This document shows positions 56,121 to 64,000 of a DNA stretch of 64,000 nucleotides, in pieces. The position numbers were made by a program, and so were the translations under genes. Each line of letters opens with the position of its first letter. Within the stretch, counting starts at the first letter, position 1. The notes below the pieces were generated by a model that was not told the DNA's origin, searched no databases, and worked only from the letters and a program-made list of their open reading frames with translations. The stretch is from Manganibacter manganicus (GTDB lineage: Bacteria > Pseudomonadota > Alphaproteobacteria > Rhizobiales > Rhizobiaceae). Where the stretch lies: NCBI RefSeq assembly GCF_002075885.1, contig NZ_MDET01000009.1:61001-125000 (forward strand). The letters are read 5' to 3'.

Positions 56121-57077
56121 TCACGGGGCGCTTGCGTCGTTCAACTGCCTGATCTCCGCAGCGTCGAGGGTCAGTGTCGCTGCCCGGATCAGGCTATCAG
56201 TCTGTTCCACGCTGGTTGCGCTGGCAATTGGCGCGGTTACGCCCGGCTGCGCGATGAGCCAGGCAAGCGCAACCTCCGCCGGCTTGGCCGAGTGCCGCGC
56301 GGCGGCCTGATCGAGAGCATCGAGAATCGCAAGACCGCGTTTGTCGAGATAGCCCTTGATCCCCTCGCCGCGCACGCTCTTGCCGAGATCGGCCATGCTG
56401 CGGTATTTGCCGCTGAGGAACCCCATGGCCAGGCTGTAATAGGTGATAACGCCAAGACCCTCCGCCATGCACAAATCGCGCAGCGGCCCTTCATAACTTG
56501 CCCGGTCATAAAGATTATATTCCGGCTGCAAGACGTCATAGCGCGGCAGGTCGCGCAAACTTGCCACCTTCAATGCCGCCTGCAACTGGCTTGCATCGAG
56601 ATTGGAAGCGCCGCAGAACCGGATTTTTCCCTTTTCGATGAGTCGCTGATAGGCACCGAGCGTCTCCTCATAAGGCGTGGCGGGGTCCGGCCAGTGAGAC
56701 AGATAAAGATCGATCGAATCGGTTTGCAGTCTCTTGAGCGAAGCCTCCACCGCGCGTTCGATATAGGCCGGCGACAGATCCTTCTTGCCCTGGCCCATAT
56801 CGGAGCCGACTTTGGTGATGAGCACGACCCGGTCACGATTGCCGCGCGCCTTCAGCCATCTGCCGATGATTGTTTCTGATTCACCACCGGAATTGCCCGG
56901 CACCCAGCGCGAATAGGCGTCTGCGGTATCGACGGCATTGAGACCGGCATCGACGAAGCGGTCGAGCAGATCGAAAGAGGTTTTCTCGTCGGCGGTCCAG
57001 CCGAATACGTTACCGCCGAAGACCAGCGGCGTGATGGTGAGGTCGGTACGACCCAGACCACGTTTCTGCAAGATCAA
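56121..57077 (-). CDS. Aldo/keto reductase
   Basis: NADPH-dependent oxidoreductase of 318 residues with a TIM barrel. Family signs: LGRTDLTITPLVFGGNVFGW, DTADAYSRW with the catalytic tyrosine, VLITKVGSDMGQG with the lysine, and DLYLSHWPDPATPYEETLGA with the histidine. The C-terminal LIAQPGVTAPIASATSVEQT supports the NADPH-binding pocket. The start is TTG at 57077, preceded by AGGGAG; no ATG is suitably placed. It follows the ChaC-like gene by 28 bases on the same strand. The substrate is unknown. Confidence 0.85.
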   Translation of the reverse strand: MILQKRGLGRTDLTITPLVFGGNVFGWTADEKTSFDLLDRFVDAGLNAVDTADAYSRWVPGNSGGESETIIGRWLKARGNRDRVVLITKVGSDMGQGKKDLSPAYIERAVEASLKRLQTDSIDLYLSHWPDPATPYEETLGAYQRLIEKGKIRFCGASNLDASQLQAALKVASLRDLPRYDVLQPEYNLYDRASYEGPLRDLCMAEGLGVITYYSLAMGFLSGKYRSMADLGKSVRGEGIKGYLDKRGLAILDALDQAAARHSAKPAEVALAWLIAQPGVTAPIASATSVEQTDSLIRAATLTLDAAEIRQLNDASAP

Positions 57078-57105
57078 ATCTCCCTGAGTTTGGCCGATAG
57101 GCCGT

Positions 57106-57627
57106 TCACGAAGGCGCAACCAATCGCGCCACTCTTTCGAGCCAATGATCGCGGATGCCAAGCGTTCCCAGATGGTCCACGGTACTGGCGACATAGGTCT
57201 CGTTCGGGCCGGATTGACCGGCTGCACCTTTGACGATGACAGCGGCGCGGGCTTCGTCGAGCGCACCGGCGTATTGTTCGTGCGCGCGATCGGCAATATA
57301 GGCGACGGCCTCGACTGTCTCGCCCGTTTCGAGTCGAACCGGCAGCGTGCGTTCGAGATAGACGCCCGTCACCTGCTCGCGGGCGCGCAGATATGCAATC
57401 ACCTCGCCGCGCAGACTGCCCTGAACCCTGAACGCCACGCCGACGCAGGAGCCGCCGCGGTCCAATCCCAGCACCAGGCCGGGCCGCTCGGGCGTTCCCC
57501 GATGCACGAAGGAATAGATGCACAGCGCCCTGCGATAGCCGAAAAGTCGCGCCCTTCTGGCATCGACATGCGCGAAACCGGGCCGCCAGATCAGCGAGCC
57601 ATAGCCAAAAACCCAAAAATCGCCCAT
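57106..57627 (-). CDS. ChaC-like gamma-glutamylcyclotransferase
   Basis: Cytosolic protein of 173 residues beginning MGDFWVFGYGSLIWRPGFAH; the YGSLIW motif is the signature of ChaC-type glutathione-specific gamma-glutamylcyclotransferases. HRGTPERPGLVLGLDRGGSC and GVYLERTLPV follow, with the catalytic glutamate expected near YLE. It would degrade glutathione to 5-oxoproline and Cys-Gly. It sits directly upstream of the aldo/keto reductase, suggesting shared redox or detoxification roles. Upstream is the divergent DUF2125 gene. Confidence 0.88.
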   Translation of the reverse strand: MGDFWVFGYGSLIWRPGFAHVDARRARLFGYRRALCIYSFVHRGTPERPGLVLGLDRGGSCVGVAFRVQGSLRGEVIAYLRAREQVTGVYLERTLPVRLETGETVEAVAYIADRAHEQYAGALDEARAAVIVKGAAGQSGPNETYVASTVDHLGTLGIRDHWLERVARLVAPS

Positions 57628-57727
57628 ATCGCCAAGCCGGTTACAGGAAAACGATGCAAGGCAAAGCCGAATCGGCCACTCTCCGGCGCGAACCTTGCCG
57701 AACCATGGGGTTAACGGGAGCCACAGC

Positions 57728-58726
57728 ATGACGTCAAGCGATGAAAGCCGCGCGAAGCCGCGCCGCCGCTGGCGATGGCTCGTCCTCGCGCTTGCCGTAA
57801 CGTTCGGCGCGTACAGCGCCGGATGGTTCTGGATGGCCGATCGTCTCAAGAAGGAGGCCGACAGCGCGGTAGCCGCGCTCAATACCAGAGGCGTCGCCGC
57901 CGGCTGTACCAATCTCAAGGTCAGCGGCTTCCCCTTCTCCTTCACCGTGACCTGCGACAATGTCGCCTATCAGGACGACGCGCGCGACATCGCCGCCTCG
58001 GCCGGCGCCTTCTACACCACAGTCACGCCGTTATGGCCGTTCGATGCCCGCGCCAGACTGGAAGCACCGTTGCGCACCGCCATTCCCGGCACGCCGCCGC
58101 TATGGATCGACTGGGACAATTTTCGTGCCAACATAAAACTCTCATTCTCGACGCCACGCGATGTCACGCTCACCGCCGATGGCCTGTCCGGCCAGACCGA
58201 TCCCGTCGATGAGAGCGAGCCGGTGCAGCTTTTCAGCGCCGCCCAGGCGCAGGCGCAATTTCAGCCGAATGGCCTCGATCTCGCCTATCGCGGCAGTTTC
58301 ACCGATCTCGAAATCGACCCCGAAGCTCTCGACGGCCGTATCCTCCCGCCGCTCGCCGGCAGTGGGATCATCAACATCAAGAACGGACTTGCCCTGCTCG
58401 CCACCAAAGTCAGCGGCCTGCGCGGCCAGGCGGCCGAGATTACTTATCTCGACCTGTCATCGGGGGATGCGAAGGTCTCGCTGTCCGGACCTATCTCGGT
58501 CAACGCCGATGGCCTGATCGACGCCAGCCTCAAGATCAGCCTGCAAAATCCGAACGCTGTCGCAGCGATACTGGCCGGCGCCATTCCCGAAAAAGCGAGC
58601 GAAATCCGGCAGGGGTTCGCTGCCCTTGCCATGTTCGGCAAGGCGCCTTCCATGCCGTTGAAGATCGTCAAGGGCAAGGCGGCGCTTGGCTTCATTCCAC
58701 TGGGCCGGATCGGGCCGCTGCAATAG
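57728..58726 (+). CDS. DUF2125 envelope protein
   Basis: A protein of 332 residues with a basic cytoplasmic start, one signal-anchor (about 16-35, LVLALAVTFGAYSAGWFWMA) and a long periplasmic beta-rich part. The DUF2125 pattern is CTNLKVSGFPFSFTVTCDNV, with GIINIKNGLALLATKVSGLR later. The fold suggests AsmA-like or lipid-contacting barrels, but no function is established. The ATG at 57728 follows GGGAG. It is convergent with tyrC, 14 bases apart. Confidence 0.85.
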   Translation: MTSSDESRAKPRRRWRWLVLALAVTFGAYSAGWFWMADRLKKEADSAVAALNTRGVAAGCTNLKVSGFPFSFTVTCDNVAYQDDARDIAASAGAFYTTVTPLWPFDARARLEAPLRTAIPGTPPLWIDWDNFRANIKLSFSTPRDVTLTADGLSGQTDPVDESEPVQLFSAAQAQAQFQPNGLDLAYRGSFTDLEIDPEALDGRILPPLAGSGIINIKNGLALLATKVSGLRGQAAEITYLDLSSGDAKVSLSGPISVNADGLIDASLKISLQNPNAVAAILAGAIPEKASEIRQGFAALAMFGKAPSMPLKIVKGKAALGFIPLGRIGPLQ

Positions 58727-58740
58727 CCGGGAACGTCAGC

Positions 58741-59685
58741 CTATTCGGCCGTTTTCTTTTCCGGGCTCCCCACCGCCTGACGGCCGAAATCCGGCGCATC
58801 GATGTCCTGGCCAGCTTCAATGATCGAGCGGCGCACGGCGCGCGTACGGGTAAACAGGTCGAACAGCTTGTCGCCATCGCCCCAGCGGATCGCGCGCTGC
58901 AATGAGGCAAGATCTTCGGAGAACCGTGCCAGCATCTCCAGGATCGCATCCTTGTTGTGCAGGCACACATCGCGCCACATGGTCGGATCCGAGGCCGCGA
59001 GACGGGTGAAGTCGCGGAAGCCGGAGGCGGAATATTTGATGACTTCCGACTTGGTCACCGCCTCAAGATCGTCCGCCGTGCCGACGATGTTGTAGGCAAT
59101 GATGTGCGGCAGATGCGACACGATCGCCAGCGTCATGTCGTGATGGGCCGGGTCCATCGTGTCGATATTGGCGCCGCAGCGCCGCCAGAATTCCGAAAGC
59201 CGTTCAAGTGCTGCCGGTTCGGTGTCGGGAAGCGGCGTGAAGATGCACCAGCGATTCTTGAACAGATCGGGGAAGCCGGCATCGGGGCCGGATTTTTCCG
59301 TGCCGGCGAGCGGATGGCCGGGAATGAAATGGACGCCCTGCGACACATGCGGCGCCATCTGCGCGATGACCGACGCCTTGGTGGAACCGACATCGGTAAG
59401 AATGGCGCCCTTCTTCAACACCGGGCCAATCGCTTCGGCCACAGCGCCGGAGGCGCCGACTGGAACCGAGACAATGACAAGATCGGCGTTCCGCGCCGCT
59501 TCCACCGGATCGGTGGTGTAGCTGTCGCCCAGCTTCAATTGCTCGGCGCGTTTCAGCGTATCGGCGCTGCGCGTCGAAATGGCGAGATGGCCGGCAAGAT
59601 TTTCGCAGCGGATAACACGCGCCAGCGACGAGCCGATCAGGCCAATGCCGATCAGCGCGATTTTTTCAAACATGGGAGTGGACAT
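58741..59685 (-). CDS. tyrC: Prephenate/arogenate (cyclohexadienyl) dehydrogenase
   Basis: Tyrosine-pathway dehydrogenase of 314 residues, oxidatively decarboxylating prephenate or arogenate with NAD(P)+. The nucleotide motif is LIGIGLIGSSLARVI at the N-terminus. The catalytic histidine region is HDMTLAIVSHLPHIIAYNI, and GVHFIPGHPLAGTEKSG binds the substrate. It starts 9 bases after hisC, which encodes an aminotransferase that can also act on aromatic amino acids, so the pair may serve tyrosine and phenylalanine synthesis together. Confidence 0.92.
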   Translation of the reverse strand: MSTPMFEKIALIGIGLIGSSLARVIRCENLAGHLAISTRSADTLKRAEQLKLGDSYTTDPVEAARNADLVIVSVPVGASGAVAEAIGPVLKKGAILTDVGSTKASVIAQMAPHVSQGVHFIPGHPLAGTEKSGPDAGFPDLFKNRWCIFTPLPDTEPAALERLSEFWRRCGANIDTMDPAHHDMTLAIVSHLPHIIAYNIVGTADDLEAVTKSEVIKYSASGFRDFTRLAASDPTMWRDVCLHNKDAILEMLARFSEDLASLQRAIRWGDGDKLFDLFTRTRAVRRSIIEAGQDIDAPDFGRQAVGSPEKKTAE

Positions 59686-59694
59686 AATTGGAAT

Positions 59695-60804
59695 CTAACT
59701 TTTCAGGAATTCGGTGAGCGCGGCGACCACGCCGCGATTGGCGTCTTCGGTTCCGACCGTCATCCGCAGCGCGTTGGGAAAACCGTAGCCGGCAACGCGC
59801 CGCAGAATATACCCGCGCGCGGTGAGATAATCGTCGGCCGCGGCAGCCGAATGCCTGCCGTCATCGGGAAAATGGATCAGGATGAAATTGCAGACGCTTG
59901 GCGTCACCCTCAGTCCGAGCCCCGTCAGTTGCTCGGTCAGCCAGGGCAGCCATGTCTCGTTGTGGGCGACGGAACGCTCGACATGGCCGCGGTCTCGCAT
60001 CGCAGCCGTCCCGGCGGCGATCGCCGTCGCCGTCACGTTGAACGGGTCGCGCACGCGCTCGATGGCCTCGACGATATGCGCCGGCGCATAGCACCAGCCA
60101 ATGCGCGCGCCGCCCAGCCCGTGCACCTTGGAGAAGGTGCGCGTCATCACGACATTTTCGCTTCCCGCCACCAGTTCGACGCCGGCCTCGTAATCGTTGC
60201 GGCGCACGAATTCGGCATAGGCCGCATCCAGCACCAGAAGCACGTTTTTCGGCAGGCCGGCATGCAGGCGTCGCACCTCCTCGAACGGAACATATGTGCC
60301 TGTCGGATTGTTCGGATTGGCCACAAACACCATTCTTGTGCGTGGCGTGACAGCGGCCAGAATGGCATCGACATCGACGCGCTCGCCGCTTTCAGCCGCC
60401 ACCACGGGCGTCGCGCCGGCAGCCTTGACGTATATGGGATAGGCGAGGAAACCGTGCTCGGTATAAATGGCCTCGTCGCCAGGTTCCAGATAGATGCGCG
60501 ACAGCAGCCCCAGCGCCTCGTCCGAACCGTTGAAGCAGACGATGTTGGCGATGTTCAGCCCATGCACATCGGCAATGGACTGGCGCAACCGCATGGCCGC
60601 GCCGTCGGGGTAAAGCTCCAGCTTTGCTGCCACTTCGCGCGCCGCCTCGATAGCCTTTGGCGACGCTCCCAGGGGGTTTTCGTTGGAAGACAGCTTATGC
60701 AGTTTCAGGCCGGCCGGCGCGGCGCTCTTGCCCGGCACATAGGCTTCGATGTCCATGATACCCGCGCGAGGGCGGGGACGTGCCTGATCTTCTGTCTTTT
60801 CCAT
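59695..60804 (-). CDS. hisC: Histidinol-phosphate aminotransferase
   Basis: PLP class-I aminotransferase of 369 residues. The N-terminal motif [30 protein letters not shown] (PLP ring contacts) and PLP lysine K226 in [17 protein letters not shown] are characteristic of HisC. Broad-specificity members also transaminate phenylpyruvate and prephenate. The start at 60804 ([12 protein letters not shown]) is a reasonable site; the frame continues upstream but without family similarity. It is followed by tyrC, and lies downstream of the ribosomal operon on the same strand. Confidence 0.92.
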   Translation of the reverse strand: MEKTEDQARPRPRAGIMDIEAYVPGKSAAPAGLKLHKLSSNENPLGASPKAIEAAREVAAKLELYPDGAAMRLRQSIADVHGLNIANIVCFNGSDEALGLLSRIYLEPGDEAIYTEHGFLAYPIYVKAAGATPVVAAESGERVDVDAILAAVTPRTRMVFVANPNNPTGTYVPFEEVRRLHAGLPKNVLLVLDAAYAEFVRRNDYEAGVELVAGSENVVMTRTFSKVHGLGGARIGWCYAPAHIVEAIERVRDPFNVTATAIAAGTAAMRDRGHVERSVAHNETWLPWLTEQLTGLGLRVTPSVCNFILIHFPDDGRHSAAAADDYLTARGYILRRVAGYGFPNALRMTVGTEDANRGVVAALTEFLKS

Positions 60805-61026
60805 GTTGAAGGTCCGTCGAGAGGCTTGGCGGCCAGCGCCGCACCGGAGATACAGACCATCGACGCCCATGTCGAGACCGGGCTGGTGTTTTGCAACTTT
60901 GGGGCGGCCGAAGGGCTGCTTTGGGTCGATCCTGAGAATCAGGAAACCCGGTTCGGCACGAGCTGGAGGCCCTGTCTTAGGGACAAACTGTTACCTATGT
61001 GTCCGGGCTGTCATTTGGAAGAGATT

Positions 61027-61103
<77 letters not shown>

Positions 61104-61428
61104 ATAAGCCATTCGGCGATGCCGGGGCAGCCCGGTCTTTTTCCTGTTTGTCCCTTCTCGGAGCCCTGCGGCCCTGCGGCGGGACGGGGTGCTGCTCCAC
61201 CCCGCGATAAGCTTTTGAGCGTCCGGGTTCAGCCCGGCTTTTTGTTTGTGCGCCTTCGAGATCTGCGACCGTTGCCGGCGAACGGGATGCTCCTGGTCCT
61301 GCATCCAATGGCAAAGACAAGCTTTGTTTCCGAAGGACAACTCCATCGACAGGAAGGCCGCATTCGGGCCTTGAGCCCCGTCTTGCGGGCCGCATCGTAA
61401 GGAGAAGATTTTCAATGTGCGTTTGGCA
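61104..61428 (-). other. Spacer between 5S rRNA and tRNA-fMet with partial duplication
   Basis: No protein gene is supported in these 325 bases. The stretch contains two related units of about 100 bases. Each holds a 15-16 base hairpin (CCGGG-TTCAG-CCCGG near 61223-61238 and CCGGG-GCAG-CCCGG near 61126-61139) with a T-run on the plus-strand side. The unit nearer 5S includes a copy of the tRNA-fMet 5' end. Precursor processing structures are likely. Further towards 5S I see no recognisable element. Confidence 0.6.
61191..61212 (-). pseudogene. Truncated duplicate of the tRNA-fMet 5' end
   Basis: The 22 bases here are identical to 61088-61109, covering the first 16 bases of the tRNA-fMet gene and 6 bases of its leader. 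The cloverleaf then breaks off into sequence like that upstream of the intact gene. The surrounding leader hairpin is also duplicated. This looks like the residue of a tandem tRNA duplication that partly collapsed. Confidence 0.7.
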
Positions 61429-61545
61429 GACCTGGCAGCGACTTACTCTCCCGCGTCTTGAGACGAAGTACCATCAGCGCTGGAGCGTTTCACGGCCGAG
61501 TTCGGAATGGGATCGGGTGCAGCCGCTCCGCCATAACCACCAGGT
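61429..61545 (-). rRNA. rrf: 5S ribosomal RNA
   Basis: About 117 bases on the minus strand, from GACCTGGTGG to its pairing end GCCAGGTC. Internal conserved segments are ACCCGATCCCATTCCGAACT and CGGGAGAGTAAGTCGCTGCC. It sits between the 23S gene and tRNA-fMet. The ends are estimated from helix I pairing and may be off by 1-3 bases. Confidence 0.95.
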
Positions 61546-61711
61546 CGGCAAAGCGCACATTGTTCGAGAAGCTGTTTTGTGCCTGGCGATGCAATTGCTT
61601 TCGGGCACCGCCCGCAAGCGCGACTGCGCGTCGCCGGTTATCCGGCGCCCTCGCGGAGCACAGGCCCGAAGGGCCGCTCATGCGTGAGCGCTGGTTGATG
61701 AACATTAGGAA
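61546..61711 (-). other. 23S-5S intergenic spacer
   Basis: Spacer within the ribosomal operon. Short complementary GC-rich stretches (such as CGGGCACCGCCCG near 61604 and GGCCCGAAGGGCC near 61664) suggest processing stems. No tRNA is found in this spacer. Confidence 0.75.

Positions 61712-64000
<2,289 letters not shown>

Overview
The window is a GC-rich chromosomal segment of an alphaproteobacterium of the Rhizobiales (Hyphomicrobiales), most likely near the Phyllobacteriaceae/Brucellaceae. The evidence is the gene set and order (tlpA-argH-lptM-lysA-TIGR02302-cpdR-hpt-ftsEX, tyrC-hisC), a CtrA-type TTAA-N7-TTAAC box, DUF1013/TrcR and CpdR, several rhizobial small DUF proteins, and palindromic intergenic repeats of the kind common in rhizobia. 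It ends in a ribosomal operon on the minus strand: 23S (incomplete), 5S and initiator tRNA-fMet. No phage, integrase, CRISPR array or complete insertion sequence was seen. Most genes are core metabolism and envelope functions.

Layout. 1-5656: C-terminal part of a K+/H+ antiporter, pgk, class I aldolase, a 53-residue membrane protein, prpE. 5738-15059: the most distinctive region, a TmoXVW-type ABC importer (binding protein, ATPase, double-length permease) beside a TorR response regulator, a TorS hybrid kinase and a TorT periplasmic sensor. The divergent tmoX/torR intergenic region carries four helically phased repeats resembling E. coli tor boxes. I read this as a trimethylamine N-oxide (TMAO) sensing and uptake unit; no TorCAD reductase is visible here. 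15148-30594: a YafY/WYL regulator, trcR, DUF1127, quinone oxidoreductase, DUF1192, an MFS carrier, an ArsR-type regulator, rpmF, mtgA, a farnesyl diphosphate synthase type gene, an orphan two-receiver hybrid kinase, a lytic transglycosylase, ispG, a divergent pair of DUF465 proteins, purEK, rpmJ and a TPR protein.

30549-44180: pyk with DUF1036 upstream, an N-formylglutamate amidohydrolase-like gene, DUF1244, a second MFS carrier, bdhA with a PhaR-like palindrome, an fbpABC ferric iron importer with a TGA-N9-TCA motif in its promoter region, and ugpBAEC for glycerol-3-phosphate import. 44366-60804: tlpA, argH, lptM, lysA, TIGR02302, cpdR, hpt, a DUF3426-like protein, ftsEX behind a perfect CtrA box, a YdcF protein, plsC, an aldo-keto reductase with a ChaC-like cyclotransferase, DUF2125, tyrC and hisC. 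61027-64000: ribosomal operon end, with a truncated second copy of the tRNA-fMet 5' end.

Transcription units inferred from overlaps and short gaps: tmoX-tmoV-tmoW, purE-purK, fbpA-fbpB-fbpC, ugpB-A-E-C, DUF1036-pyk, ftsE-ftsX, chaC-AKR, hisC-tyrC. Convergent pairs are packed very tightly (gaps of 1-2 bases, or a 46-base overlap for TPR/pyk). Families and start sites were assigned by reading the sequence, with no database search.
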